From: Piscinibacter sp047602365
GTDB taxonomy: Bacteria; Pseudomonadota; Gammaproteobacteria; Burkholderiales; Burkholderiaceae_C
Length of the DNA stretch: 64,000 bases
Reading direction: 5' to 3'
NCBI GenBank assembly: GCA_047602365.1
Contig: JASGHM010000002.1
Coordinates: 1,736,001 to 1,800,000 of the forward strand
The notes under the pieces are model-generated. The model was given only the letters and a program-made list of their open reading frames with translations, did no database searches and was not told the DNA's origin. Positions 29,628 to 39,302 of the stretch are shown piece by piece; the first letter of the stretch is position 1, and each line of letters begins with the position of its first letter. Both the position numbers and the translations under genes were made by a program.

Positions 29628-30247
29628 GCCTGATCCCCAAGAAAGGCACCGTCTACGTCGTCGACGACGACGAGGCCGTGCGCGACTCGCTGCAGTGGCT
29701 GCTCGAGGGCAAGGACTACCGCGTCAAGTGCTTCGACTCGGCCGAGTCCTTCCTGTCGCGCTTCGACCCGCGCGAGGTGGCCTGCCTGATCGCCGACATC
29801 CGCATGGACGGCATGAGCGGCCTCGAGCTGCAGGACCGCCTGATGGAGCGCAAGAGCCCGCTGCCCATCGTCTTCATCACCGGCCATGGCGACGTGCCGA
29901 TGGCGGTGACGACGATGAAGAAGGGTGCGATGGACTTCATCGAGAAGCCGTTCAAGGAAGAGGAACTGCTCGGCCTGGTCGAGCGCATGCTCGACAGCGC
30001 ACGCGCTGCGTTCAGCCAGCACCAGGAAGCGGCCAGCCGCGACGCGCTGCTGTCGCGCCTGACCACGCGCGAGGCGCAGGTGCTCGAGCGCATCGTCGCC
30101 GGCCGGCTGAACAAGCAGATCGCCGACGACCTGGGCATCAGCATCAAGACGGTGGAGGCGCACCGCGCCAACATCATGGAGAAGCTCAACGCCAACACGG
30201 TGGCCGACCTGCTGAAGATCGCGCTCGGCGCCCAGGCGAAGACCTGA
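29624..30247 (+). CDS. FixJ/NarL-type response regulator
   Basis: 207-residue regulator: receiver domain with the acidic cluster VVDDDE, phospho-acceptor Asp58 in LIADIRMDG, the TGHGD segment and the KPF lysine; then a LuxR-type helix-turn-helix (LTTREAQVLERIVAG, NKQIADDLGISIKTVEAHR). Start ATG 29624 overlaps the kinase stop by four bases, so the two are translationally coupled. Targets are not evident; the divergent pyruvate dehydrogenase operon and downstream folD are possible only by position. A terminator follows the stop. Confidence 0.95.
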   Translation: MSLIPKKGTVYVVDDDEAVRDSLQWLLEGKDYRVKCFDSAESFLSRFDPREVACLIADIRMDGMSGLELQDRLMERKSPLPIVFITGHGDVPMAVTTMKKGAMDFIEKPFKEEELLGLVERMLDSARAAFSQHQEAASRDALLSRLTTREAQVLERIVAGRLNKQIADDLGISIKTVEAHRANIMEKLNANTVADLLKIALGAQAKT

Positions 30248-30266
30248 GCGTTCACCGCATCACACC

Positions 30267-30290
30267 AGGCCGCTGCGAAGCGGCCTTTGT
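30267..30290 (+). terminator. Rho-independent terminator after the two-component pair
   Basis: Perfect 8-bp stem AGGCCGCT/AGCGGCCT with a GCGA tetraloop, followed by a T-rich stretch. It lies 20 bases after the regulator stop and just before folD, so folD is likely to have its own promoter or to rely on read-through. Confidence 0.8.
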
Positions 30291-30309
30291 TCTTTCAAGG
30301 ACCGTATTC

Positions 30310-31176
30310 ATGAGCGCCAAGCTGATCGACGGCAATGCCCTGGCCAAGAAGACCCGCGCCGAGGTGGCCAAGCGCGTGGCGGCGCTGGCCGAACGAGGCC
30401 ACCGCCCCGGTCTCGCGGTGATCCTGGTCGGCCACAACCCGGCCTCGCAGGTCTACGTCAAGCACAAGGTGGCCGACTGCGAGAGCGTCGGCATGCACTC
30501 GGTGCTCGACCGCCACCCCGACACGCTGCCCGAGGCCGAGCTGCTGGCGCGCATCCGCGCGCTCAACGCCGACCCCGACATCCACGGCATCCTGGTGCAG
30601 CTGCCGCTGCCGCCGCACATCGACGCCAACAAGGTCATCGAGACGATCTCGCCGGCCAAGGACGTCGACGGTTTCCACGTCGCCAGCGCCGGCGCGCTGA
30701 TGATCGGCCGGCCCGGCTTCAAGGCCTGCACGCCCTACGGCTGCATGAAGATGCTCGAGGCCATCGGCTGCGACCCCAGGGGCAAGCATGCGGTGGTGAT
30801 CGGCCGCAGCAACATCGTCGGCAAGCCGATGGCGATGATGCTGCTGCAGGCCAGCGCGACGGTGACCGTCTGCCACAGCGCGACGCCCGACCTGGCCCAG
30901 CACACCCGGCAGGCCGACATCGTGGTCGCCGCGGTCGGCAAGCGCAACGTCCTGACCGCCGACATGGTCAAGCCCGGCGCGGTGATCATCGACGTCGGCA
31001 TGAACCGCGACGATCACGGCAAGCTGTGCGGCGACGTCGACTTCGCCGGCGTCTCGGCGGTGGCTGGCGCCATCACCCCGGTGCCCGGCGGCGTCGGCCC
31101 GATGACGCGTGCCATGCTGCTGGTCAACACGATCGAGGCCGCCGAACGCGCACTGCTCGCCACGCCGAACGCTTGA
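30310..31176 (+). CDS. folD: Bifunctional methylenetetrahydrofolate dehydrogenase/cyclohydrolase
   Basis: Interconverts 5,10-methylene-, methenyl- and 10-formyl-tetrahydrofolate with NADP+. 288 residues, normal FolD length. Conserved segments: VGHNPASQVYVKHK with the catalytic Lys, HGILVQLPLPPHI, ISPAKDVDGFH, VIGRSNIVGKPMAMML and TPVPGGVGPMTRAMLL. ATG 30310 follows a terminator and an AAGGA. The next gene, an oligopeptidase, starts 31 bases later. Confidence 0.97.
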   Translation: MSAKLIDGNALAKKTRAEVAKRVAALAERGHRPGLAVILVGHNPASQVYVKHKVADCESVGMHSVLDRHPDTLPEAELLARIRALNADPDIHGILVQLPLPPHIDANKVIETISPAKDVDGFHVASAGALMIGRPGFKACTPYGCMKMLEAIGCDPRGKHAVVIGRSNIVGKPMAMMLLQASATVTVCHSATPDLAQHTRQADIVVAAVGKRNVLTADMVKPGAVIIDVGMNRDDHGKLCGDVDFAGVSAVAGAITPVPGGVGPMTRAMLLVNTIEAAERALLATPNA

Positions 31177-31206
31177 ACTTCCACGGCGACACCGCACCTG
31201 ACGACG

Positions 31207-33282
31207 ATGGACACCAACCCGCTGCTGCGACTCGACGCCCTGCCCGCCTACGAGGCGATCCGCCCGGAGCATGTCGGGCCCGCGGTGGACCTGCTGCTGG
31301 CCGACGCGAACGCGGCGCTCGAGCGGGCGGTCGGCGACGCGGTGCCGGCCGACTACGACGCGCTCAGCGCGGTGCTCGACGTCGCCACCGAGCGGCTGTC
31401 GCGCGCCTGGGGCGTGGTGCGCCATCTCAACGCGGTGATGGACACACCGGCGCTGCGTGCCGCGTACACCGAGAACCTGCCGCGCATCACCGAGTTCCAC
31501 ACCCGCATGGGCGCCGACGAACGCCTGTTCGCCAAGTACAAGGCGGTGCTCGCGGCGCCGGCCGCGGCGGCGCTGAACGCGGCGCGCCGCCAGGCGCTGG
31601 CCCACGCCGTGCGCGACTTCGTGCTGTCCGGCGCCGAGCTGCAAGGCGAGGCGAAGCAGCGCTTCGCGCAGATCCAGGAGCGCCAGGCCGAGCTGTCGCG
31701 GCAGTTCTCCGAGCATGTGCTCGACGCCACCGACGGCTTCGCCCACTACGCCAGCGAGGCCGAGCTCGACGGCGTGCCCGACGACGCGGTCCAGGCCGCG
31801 AAAGCCGCCGCGCAGGCGGAAGGCCGCGAGGGCTGCAAGCTGACGCTGCACTTCCCGAGCTACTTCCCGGTGATGCAGTACGGCCGCAACCGGGCCTTGC
31901 GCGAGACGCTCTACACCGCCTACGTGACGCGGGCCAGCGAGTTCGGCCCGGCCGAGCGCGACAACGGCCCGCTGATGCGCGAGCTGCTGGCGCTGCGCCA
32001 GGAGGAAGCCCGGCTGCTCGGCAAGGTGAATTTCGCCGAGGTCTCGCTGGTGCCCAAGATGGCCGAGTCGCCGCAGCAGGTGATCGGCTTCCTGCGCGAC
32101 CTGGCGCACCGCGCCCGCCCCGGCGCCGAGCGCGACCTCGCCGAACTGCGCGCCTTCGCGCGCGAGCAGCTCGGCCTGCCTGAACTGCAGGCCTGGGACA
32201 TGCCGTTCGCCAGCGAGCGCCTCAAAGAGCAGCGCTACGCCTTCAGCGACCAGGAGGTCAAGCCGTACTTCGTGCAGGAGCGGGTTCTCGACGGCCTGTT
32301 CCGCATCATCGAGACGCTGTTCGAGGTGCGCATCCGCGCCGACCAGGCGCCGGTCTGGCACCCCAGCGTGCGCTTCTTCCGCATCGAGCGGCCGGCGGCC
32401 TCGGGCGACGCGCCGGCACGCTTGCTCGGCCAGTTCTACCTCGACCCGCATGCCCGCCCCGGCAAGCGGCCGGGCGCCTGGATGGACGGCACACGCTCGC
32501 GCTGGGCACGGCCCGGCGGCACGCTGCAGACGCCGGTGGCACACCTGGTGTGCAACTTCGCGCCGCCGGTCGAAGGCCGGCCGGCGCTGCTGACCCACGA
32601 CGACGTGCAGACGCTGTTCCACGAGTTCGGCCACGGCCTGCACCACCTGCTGACGCAGGTCGACGAGCTGGGCGTGTCGGGCATTTCCGGCGTCGAGTGG
32701 GACGCAGTCGAGCTGCCCAGTCAGTTCATGGAGAACCTGTGCTGGGAGTGGGAGGTGCTGCAGCGCCTGACCGGCCATGTCGACAGCGGCGCGCCGCTGC
32801 CGCGCGCACTGTTCGAGCGCATGCTGGCGGCGAAGAACTTCCACAGCGGGCTGCAGATGCTGCGCCAGGTCGAGTTCTCGCTGATCGACATGCGGCTGCA
32901 TGCCGAGCCGGGCAGCGAGCAGGACATCGTCGCGCTGAGCGACGCCGTGCGGGCCGAGGTGGCCATCGTGCCGACGCCGGCCTTCAACCGCTTCCTGCAC
33001 GGCTTCTCGCACATCTTCGCCGGCGGCTACGCGGCCGGCTACTACAGCTACAAGTGGGCCGAGGTGCTGTCGGCCGACGCTTGGAGCGCCTTCGAGGAAG
33101 CCGCGCGCAGCGGCAGCGTGCTCGACGCGGCGACCGGGCGGCGCTACCGCGAGAGCGTGCTCGAGGCCGGCGGCAGCCGCAGCGCGATGGACAGTTTCAA
33201 GTCGTTTCGCGGGCGCGAGCCGCGCATCGACGCACTGCTGCGCCATCAGGGGCTCGACGACGGCGCAGCGGCCGCACTGTGA
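31207..33282 (+). CDS. prlC: M3-family oligopeptidase A
   Basis: Cytoplasmic zinc metallopeptidase that degrades oligopeptides, including cleaved signal peptides. 691 residues, close to the family's 680. The zinc motif is HEFGH at about 472-476 (LFHEFGHGLHHLLTQ), with the downstream zinc Glu in GVEWDAVELPSQFMENL and the FAGGYAAGYYSYKWAEV segment typical of M3A enzymes. Follows folD on the same strand. A loose dyad (CCCACGC/GCGTGGG, 33290-33324) lies just after the stop but lacks a T-run. Confidence 0.96.
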   Translation: MDTNPLLRLDALPAYEAIRPEHVGPAVDLLLADANAALERAVGDAVPADYDALSAVLDVATERLSRAWGVVRHLNAVMDTPALRAAYTENLPRITEFHTRMGADERLFAKYKAVLAAPAAAALNAARRQALAHAVRDFVLSGAELQGEAKQRFAQIQERQAELSRQFSEHVLDATDGFAHYASEAELDGVPDDAVQAAKAAAQAEGREGCKLTLHFPSYFPVMQYGRNRALRETLYTAYVTRASEFGPAERDNGPLMRELLALRQEEARLLGKVNFAEVSLVPKMAESPQQVIGFLRDLAHRARPGAERDLAELRAFAREQLGLPELQAWDMPFASERLKEQRYAFSDQEVKPYFVQERVLDGLFRIIETLFEVRIRADQAPVWHPSVRFFRIERPAASGDAPARLLGQFYLDPHARPGKRPGAWMDGTRSRWARPGGTLQTPVAHLVCNFAPPVEGRPALLTHDDVQTLFHEFGHGLHHLLTQVDELGVSGISGVEWDAVELPSQFMENLCWEWEVLQRLTGHVDSGAPLPRALFERMLAAKNFHSGLQMLRQVEFSLIDMRLHAEPGSEQDIVALSDAVRAEVAIVPTPAFNRFLHGFSHIFAGGYAAGYYSYKWAEVLSADAWSAFEEAARSGSVLDAATGRRYRESVLEAGGSRSAMDSFKSFRGREPRIDALLRHQGLDDGAAAAL

Positions 33283-33367
33283 GCAATTGCCCACGCGCCG
33301 GCTTGTGCACGGCACCTGCGTGGGTACCATTGCCTGCGCGCCGACCTTTCGTGCGCCGGAGCCCGAA

Positions 33368-34000
33368 ATGAAACCGACCACGCGCCTGCCCGCCCGCCAC
33401 CGCCTGATCCAGGCCTCGATCGTCGCGGCGGCCTGCCTGGCGATCACGCCGGCCTTCGCGCTGTACAAGGTGGTCGGGCCGGACGGCAAGGTGACCTACA
33501 CCGACCGGCCGCCGACCGCCGCCGAAGGGCGCGTCAGCCCGATCAGCGGCCTCACCGGCGGCGTCGACAGCGCCCCCGCCCTGCCCGCCGAGCTGCGCGA
33601 GGCGGCCAGCCGCTACCCGGTGACGCTGTACACGCTGGCCAACGGCTGCGAGCCCTGCGAAGCCGGCCGTGCCCTGCTGCGCCAGCGCGGCATCCCCTAC
33701 ACCGAACGCCAGGTGGTCAGCCCCGAGGACGGCGATGCCTTCGTCAAGCTGACCGGCGGCCGCGATGCGCCGGTGCTGGCCATCGGCGCTCAGCAGCTCA
33801 AGGGCCTGACGCCCGACACCTGGAACAGCTACCTCGACTCGGCCGGCTACCCGAAGGCCTCGAAGCTGCCGCCGGGCTACGCCTTCGCCTCGCCGCAACC
33901 GCTGACCGAGCGCCGCGAAGCCGCGCCGCCGACCGGCCGCGCCGCACCGGCAGCCGTGCCGACCGAGGCCTCGCCGGCCCCTGGCGCGATCCGCTTCTGA
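33368..34000 (+). CDS. Exported DUF4124/glutaredoxin-like protein
   Basis: 210 residues with a signal peptide (cleavage near ITPAFA-LYKVV), a short DUF4124 segment (YKVVGPDGKVTYTDRPP), then a glutaredoxin-like domain with a CEPC redox motif (LANGCEPCEAGRALL) and the Thr/cis-Pro-like GGRDAPVLAIG. Pro/Ala-rich tail. Probably a periplasmic thiol-disulfide protein; the substrate is unknown. ATG 33368 is chosen for its GGAG and because it begins the signal peptide. Its stop codon abuts the stop of the convergent MFS gene with no intervening base. Confidence 0.8.
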   Translation: MKPTTRLPARHRLIQASIVAAACLAITPAFALYKVVGPDGKVTYTDRPPTAAEGRVSPISGLTGGVDSAPALPAELREAASRYPVTLYTLANGCEPCEAGRALLRQRGIPYTERQVVSPEDGDAFVKLTGGRDAPVLAIGAQQLKGLTPDTWNSYLDSAGYPKASKLPPGYAFASPQPLTERREAAPPTGRAAPAAVPTEASPAPGAIRF

Positions 34001-35179
34001 TCAGGGCCTGGCGCCGGGCGCAACGATGCGGCGCGCCGGCAGGCTGCCGGCCCCGACCGCCACGCCCATCAGCCAGAACAGCGCCGACGCGCCGAGCGCG
34101 GCACCGAGGGCACCGAACAGCAGCGGCATCAGCGCGCTGGAGAAGTTGATCGCCATCGAGCGCAGCGCGATCGCCTCGCCGTGACGCTCGGCCGGCGTGA
34201 TCTGGTGCAGCGTGGTCATGATCATCGGCTGCACCGCGCCCAGCGACAGCCCCAGTGCCGCAGCCAGCAGGCCCATCCAGGACGCGGTGGTCGCGAAGGG
34301 ATAGAGCGCGAACACGGCGGCCGTCCACAGCATGCAGCCGGCCAGCACCTGGCCTTCGCGCAGGTGCTGCGCGATCAGCGGGATGGCCAGCCGCACCGCC
34401 GCCACCGACGTCGCGAACACGCCCAGCACCAGGCCGATGGCCGAGGCCGAGAAGCCGCGCTCGTGGCCGAGCACCGGGACCAGGAAGGCGTGCACGTCCC
34501 AGCTCGACGAGATCAGCCAGTTCACCGCCAGCAGCCGGCGCAGGCCCGGCGTGCGCAGCAGCTCCCAGGCGCGCGGTGCTGCGGCGTCGGCGGGACGCGG
34601 GCGCGGCATTTCCTTCGGCACCCGCCGCGCCGAGACCAGCGCCGCCAGCGGCAGCAGCAGCAGGGCCGCATAGGCGGCGCGAAAGCCGCCGAGGTCGATC
34701 AGCGCACCCGCGAGCACCGGGCCGAGCACGTTGGCCAGCGCCGGCGCCAGGCCCAGCCAGCTGAACACACGCTTCAGCGCGGTGGCATCGCTGGCGTGGC
34801 GGCCGGCGGTGCGCTGGATCGCGATCAGCCCGACGTTGGCCCCTGCACCGACCAGCATGGCCGCGACGCACATCGCCGGGAAGGTCCATTGCGGCACCCA
34901 GGTGACGGCCAGCGCGACGGCAGCGCCGAGCACGGTGAGCAGCACTGCGATGCGCATCGGGTGGTGGTAGCCGCGGCGGTCGGCCAGCCGTCCGGCCGGC
35001 AGCGCGATCAGGATCGGCGCCGCGGCGAACAGGCCCATCAGCAGGCCGACCACCCAGGCCGCGTGGCCCTCGCGCAGCGCCTGCAGCGGCGCGGCCATGC
35101 GCACGCCGGTCATGCAGGCGTGCAGGCAGATCTGCCCGACGATCAGCGCGACCAGCACGCGGCCCAGGTTGGCATCCAC
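34001..35179 (-). CDS. MFS transporter
   Basis: 392-residue inner-membrane protein with about twelve hydrophobic segments. The major-facilitator loop 2-3 motif is present as GRLADRRGYHHPMR, and a longer central loop (RRVPKEMPRPRPADA) divides the two six-helix halves. The substrate cannot be read from sequence. It begins one base after the rmuC stop on the same strand and may be co-transcribed with it, and ends flush against the convergent glutaredoxin-like gene. Confidence 0.85.
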   Translation of the reverse strand: MDANLGRVLVALIVGQICLHACMTGVRMAAPLQALREGHAAWVVGLLMGLFAAAPILIALPAGRLADRRGYHHPMRIAVLLTVLGAAVALAVTWVPQWTFPAMCVAAMLVGAGANVGLIAIQRTAGRHASDATALKRVFSWLGLAPALANVLGPVLAGALIDLGGFRAAYAALLLLPLAALVSARRVPKEMPRPRPADAAAPRAWELLRTPGLRRLLAVNWLISSSWDVHAFLVPVLGHERGFSASAIGLVLGVFATSVAAVRLAIPLIAQHLREGQVLAGCMLWTAAVFALYPFATTASWMGLLAAALGLSLGAVQPMIMTTLHQITPAERHGEAIALRSMAINFSSALMPLLFGALGAALGASALFWLMGVAVGAGSLPARRIVAPGARP

Positions 35180-35180
35180 G

Positions 35181-36578
35181 TCAGGACGGGTCCTCGTCGT
35201 CGCCGCCAGGCGCGTCCAGCCCCGGCAGCAAGGCCTGCGCGCGCGGCTCGCTGAGGCCTTCGACCGACTTCAACCGGCGCGCCATCGCGCGGCTGCGCAC
35301 CTCGGCGGCGTCGATGGTGTTGGAGGCTTCCTCGAGCTTCTTCTTGGTCCGGGCCAGCACGTCGCCAAACTTGGCGAACTCGGTCTTCACCGCGCCCAGC
35401 ACCTCCCAGACCTCGGCGCTGCGCTTCTCCAGCGCCAGCGTGCGGAATCCCATCTGCAGACTGTTCAGCGTGGCCAGCAGCGTGGTCGGGCCGGTCAGCA
35501 TCACGCGGTACTCGCGCTGCAGCGCTTCGCTCAGGCCCGGCCGGCGCAGTGCCTCGGCGTACAGGCCCTCGGTGGGCACGAACAGGATCGCGAACTCGGT
35601 GGTGTGCGGTGGCGCGACGTACTTGTCGCGGATCGTCTTCGCCTCCAGGCGCAGGCGCTGCTCGATCGCCCTGCCGGCGGCTTCGGCTGCGGGCGCATCG
35701 GCGCGCTCCTGCGCGTCGAGCAGGCGTTCGTAGTCCTCGCGCGGGAACTTGGCATCGATCGGCAGCCACAGCGGCACGCCGTCGGCCCGCTGGCCCGGCA
35801 GCCGGACCGCGAACTCGACGCGCTCGCGGCTGCCCGGCACGGTCTCGACGTTGGTGTCGTACTGCTCCGGCGTGAACACCTGCTCGAGCAGCCCGGCCAG
35901 TTGCACTTCGCCGAACACACCGCGGGTCTTCACGTTGGTCAGCACGCGGTTGAGCGCACCGACGGCCTTGGCCAGGCCCTGCATCTCGCCCAGGCCCTTG
36001 TGCACCTGCTCGAGCCGGTCGGCCACCTGCTTGAAGCTCTCGCCGAGGCGCTGCTCCAGCGTGGCGTGCAGCTTCTCGTCGACCGTCGCGCGCATCTGCT
36101 CGAGCTTCTTCTCGTTGTCGGCCTGGATCGCCTGCAGGCGCTGCTCGACGCTCGTGCGCACGGTGCCGATCTGCTCGCCGAAGCTGTCGCCGAAGCGCTT
36201 CAGCGCCGCGTCCTGCGACTCGCGCGCCGACTGCGACTGCTGGGCCAGCGCCTGCGTGGCCTGCTGCAGCGACTGGCCGACCAGCTGCTGCATCGTCGCC
36301 AGCTGGGTGCGGAAGGAGTCGATCTGCTCGTTCTGCGTGCGCGCCACGTCGCCCTGCTGGGCGAGCAGCGTCTGCTGGAACAGCGCCAGCGCCTGGCCTA
36401 GTTCCTGGCGCGTGCCGCGGGCGCTGTCCTGCACCTCGGCACGCAGTTCGCGGCCGCCGCGCTCCTGGTCCTCGCGCAGGCTGCGCTGCAGCCCGTCGGC
36501 GTCGCCCTTGCGCAGCAGCAGCACGATCAGCAGCACCAGGTTCAGCGCCGCCAGCGCCACGACGATCCATTCGAGCAT
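35181..36578 (-). CDS. rmuC: RmuC-family DNA recombination protein
   Basis: 465 residues: N-terminal membrane anchor (about 3-23), a long Gln/Glu-rich coiled coil (to about 200), then the RmuC nuclease-like domain (KTRGVFGEVQLAGLLEQ, LPIDAKFPREDYERLL, YVAPPHTTEFAILFVPTEGL). RmuC limits inversions between short inverted repeats. ATG 36578 is chosen because the anchor starts there, although its ribosome site is weak and the frame is open further upstream. Divergent from the [2Fe-2S] subunit gene, with 111 bases between. Confidence 0.93.
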   Translation of the reverse strand: MLEWIVVALAALNLVLLIVLLLRKGDADGLQRSLREDQERGGRELRAEVQDSARGTRQELGQALALFQQTLLAQQGDVARTQNEQIDSFRTQLATMQQLVGQSLQQATQALAQQSQSARESQDAALKRFGDSFGEQIGTVRTSVEQRLQAIQADNEKKLEQMRATVDEKLHATLEQRLGESFKQVADRLEQVHKGLGEMQGLAKAVGALNRVLTNVKTRGVFGEVQLAGLLEQVFTPEQYDTNVETVPGSRERVEFAVRLPGQRADGVPLWLPIDAKFPREDYERLLDAQERADAPAAEAAGRAIEQRLRLEAKTIRDKYVAPPHTTEFAILFVPTEGLYAEALRRPGLSEALQREYRVMLTGPTTLLATLNSLQMGFRTLALEKRSAEVWEVLGAVKTEFAKFGDVLARTKKKLEEASNTIDAAEVRSRAMARRLKSVEGLSEPRAQALLPGLDAPGGDDEDPS

Positions 36579-36689
36579 GCGGCGATTGTGACAGCGCGAC
36601 TTCGCGCTCGCCGCCTGCAGACTCGGCGCCAAAAGAGTATCGTCGCCGCGCTCGACCACACCACCCACCACAACGAGGAGACATCGACG

Positions 36690-37157
36690 ATGGTCACCCT
36701 GAACATCAATGGCAAGGCGAAGAGCGTCGACGCCGACGCCGACACCCCGCTGCTGTGGGTGCTGCGCGAGAACCTGCAGATGACCGGCACCAAGTTCGGC
36801 TGCGGCATGGCGCTGTGCGGCGCCTGTACCGTGCACCTGGACGGCCAGCCGGTGCGTTCCTGCTCGACGCCGATCTCGGCGGCGGCCGGCAAGAAGGTCA
36901 CCACGATCGAGGGCGTGGGCGACACGCGCACCGGCAAGGCGGTGCAGGCGGCCTGGGCGAAGATCGACGTGCCGCAGTGCGGCTACTGCCAGTCGGGCCA
37001 GATCATGAGCGCCTGTGCGCTGCTGGCCCAGAAGAAGGCGCCCAGCGACGCCGACATCGACGGCGCGATGAGCGGCAACATCTGCCGCTGCGGCACCTAC
37101 AACCAGATCCGCGCGGCCATCAAGGACGCCTCGGCCACGCTGGTGAAGGGAGCCTGA
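36690..37157 (+). CDS. [2Fe-2S] subunit of an isoquinoline 1-oxidoreductase-like molybdo-hydroxylase
   Basis: 155 residues with a plant-type ferredoxin cluster (CGMALCGACTVHLDG) and the C-terminal second cluster (CGYCQSGQIM, NICRCGTYNQI) of the xanthine-oxidase family. It passes electrons from the molybdenum subunit encoded immediately downstream (two-base gap). ATG 36690 follows GAGGAG. Members oxidise N-heterocycles or aldehydes; the substrate is not predictable here. Confidence 0.93.
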   Translation: MVTLNINGKAKSVDADADTPLLWVLRENLQMTGTKFGCGMALCGACTVHLDGQPVRSCSTPISAAAGKKVTTIEGVGDTRTGKAVQAAWAKIDVPQCGYCQSGQIMSACALLAQKKAPSDADIDGAMSGNICRCGTYNQIRAAIKDASATLVKGA

Positions 37158-37159
37158 AC

Positions 37160-39302
37160 ATGGACACGCTGCGTACCACCCGCCGCGGGTTCCTGAAGAG
37201 CGGCACCGGCGCCGCACTGAGCATCGGCTTCGCACTGCCGCTGGCCGCCGGCCGCCTCGAGGCCGCCACGCCGGCCGTGTTCGCACCGAACGCCTGGTTG
37301 CGCGTGGCCGGCGACGGCACGGTCACGGTGATCTGCGGCTCGGCCGAGATGGGCCAGGGCGTGCTGACCGCGATCCCGATGCTGGTCGCCGAGGAGCTCG
37401 ACGCCGACTGGAAGAAGGTCCGCGTGCAGCAGGCGCCGGTCGACAAGGCCTACGACAACCCGATGTTCGGCATGCAGGCCACCGGTGGCAGCACCACGGT
37501 GCGCGCGCACTGGGAGCCGCTGCGCAAGGCCGGCGCGGCCGCGCGCGAGATGCTGGTCGCCGCCGCCGCCGCGCAGTGGAAGGTGGCGGCCAGCGATTGC
37601 CGCACCGAAGCCGGACAGGTCATCCATTCGAGCGGCAAGAAGCTCGGCTACGGTGCGCTGGTGTCGGCGGCGAGCAAGCTGCCGGTGCCGGCCGAGCCGA
37701 AGCTGAAGGATCCGAAGGACTTCCGCATCCTCGGCAAGCGCACCAGGCGCCTCGACACGCCGGGCAAGATCAACGGTACGGCGAAGTTCGGCATCGACGC
37801 GCAGGTGCCGGGCATGCTGGTCGCCGTGATGGCACGTGCGCCGCAACCCGGCGCCAAGGCGACCAAGGTCGACGACGCGGCGGCCAAGGCGGTCAAGGGC
37901 GTGCGCCAGGTCATCACCATCCCGGACGGCGTGGCGGTGCTGGCCGACGGCTACTGGGCAGCCAAGAAGGGCCGCGATGCGCTGAAGATCGACTGGGATC
38001 TGGGCGCCGCCAAGGACCTGTCCACCGCCGGTGCGATGGCGCTGCTGGCCAGCGGCGCCGGCAACGCCGACGCGATCGCGCTCGATGCCGGCAACGTGAA
38101 GGACGCCGCCGCGACCAGCGCGAAGAGCGGTCGACGCGACCTACGAGGCGCCCTACCTCGCCCATGCCTGCATGGAGCCGCTGAACTGCACCGCCTGGGT
38201 GAAGGGCGACACGGTGGAGATCTGGGCCGGCACGCAGAGCCAGGGGCCGAACCAGGGCATCCTCAGCCAGGTGGCCTCGGTGACGCCGGCCAAGGTGAAG
38301 GTCAACACGCTGCTGCTCGGCGGCGGTTTCGGGCGCCGCTTCGCCCCCGACTTCACGATCGACGCGACCTTGCTGTCGAAGATCTCCGGCAAGCCGGTCA
38401 AGCTGGTCTACAGCCGCGAGGACGACATGGCCGCCGGCTTCTACCGGCCGGCCGCGGTGGCCAAGTTCGAGGCCGCGCTCGACGACAAGGGCCAGCCCAC
38501 GATGCTGAAGTGCGGCGTCGGCTCGCCGTCGATCATGGCCGCCTCGGGCTTCATGAAGATCCCGGACAACGGCGTCGACAGCTTCGCGATGGAGGGCATC
38601 GCCGACCACCCCTACGACATCACCAACCAGCGACTCGCCTACGGCCGCCAGGAACCGGGGCCGCAGGTGTGGTTCTGGCGCTCGGTGGGGCACTCGCAGA
38701 ACATCTTCTTCATCGAGAGCTTCATCGACGAACTGGCCGCTGCCGCCAAGGCCGACCCGTACGAGTACCGCCGCGCGCTGCTGACCAAGCAGCCGCGCTA
38801 CAAGGGCGTGCTCGAACTGGCCGCGCAGAAGGCCGGCTGGGGGACGCCGCTGCCGGCCGGCGTGTTTCGCGGCATCGCGGTGGCGCAGAGCTTCGGCAGC
38901 TACGTGGCCGAGGTGGCCGAGGTCTCGCTGGCCGCCGACGGCACGCCCAAGGTGCACCGCGTCGTCGCGGCGGTGGATTGCGGTATGACGGTCAACCCGC
39001 AGACCATCGAGCGACAGATCGAGGGCGCCATCGTCTATGGCCTGTCGGCGGCGCTGTACGGCCGCATCGACTTCAAGGATGGTCGTGTGCAGCAGGGCAA
39101 CTTCCACGACTACCCGGTGCTGCGCATGAACGAGATGCCGAAGGTCGAGGTGCACATCGTGGCCAGCAGCGAGAAGCCCGGTGGCATCGGCGAGCCCGGC
39201 ACGCCGCCGATCGCGCCGGCGGTGGCCAACGCGGTCTTCGCCGCCACCGGCAAACGCCTGCGCAGCCTGCCGTTCGATACCGCCCAGCTCAAGAAGGCTT
39301 GA
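37160..39302 (+). CDS. Molybdopterin-binding large subunit, isoquinoline 1-oxidoreductase/aldehyde dehydrogenase type, frame broken
   Basis: Catalytic subunit of a periplasmic molybdo-hydroxylase. A twin-arginine signal (TTRRGFLKSGTGAALS) opens the protein, followed by two aldehyde-oxidase/xanthine-dehydrogenase C-terminal-type domains (GSAEMGQGVLTAIPM, QATGGSTTVRAHWEPLR, GGGFGRRFAPD, GEPGTPPIAPAVANAVFAATG). An extra A at about 38126 (GCGAAGAGCGGTC where GCGAAGGCGGTC restores Lys-Ala-Val-Asp) shifts the frame. Removal gives 713 residues, normal for the family. Co-transcribed with the [2Fe-2S] subunit. The last 14 bases overlap the 3' end of the convergent GH19 gene. Confidence 0.9.

Noticed and set aside
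33290..33324. CCCACGC/GCGTGGG dyad after prlC as a terminator
   Set aside because: The loop is 21 bases and no T-run follows.
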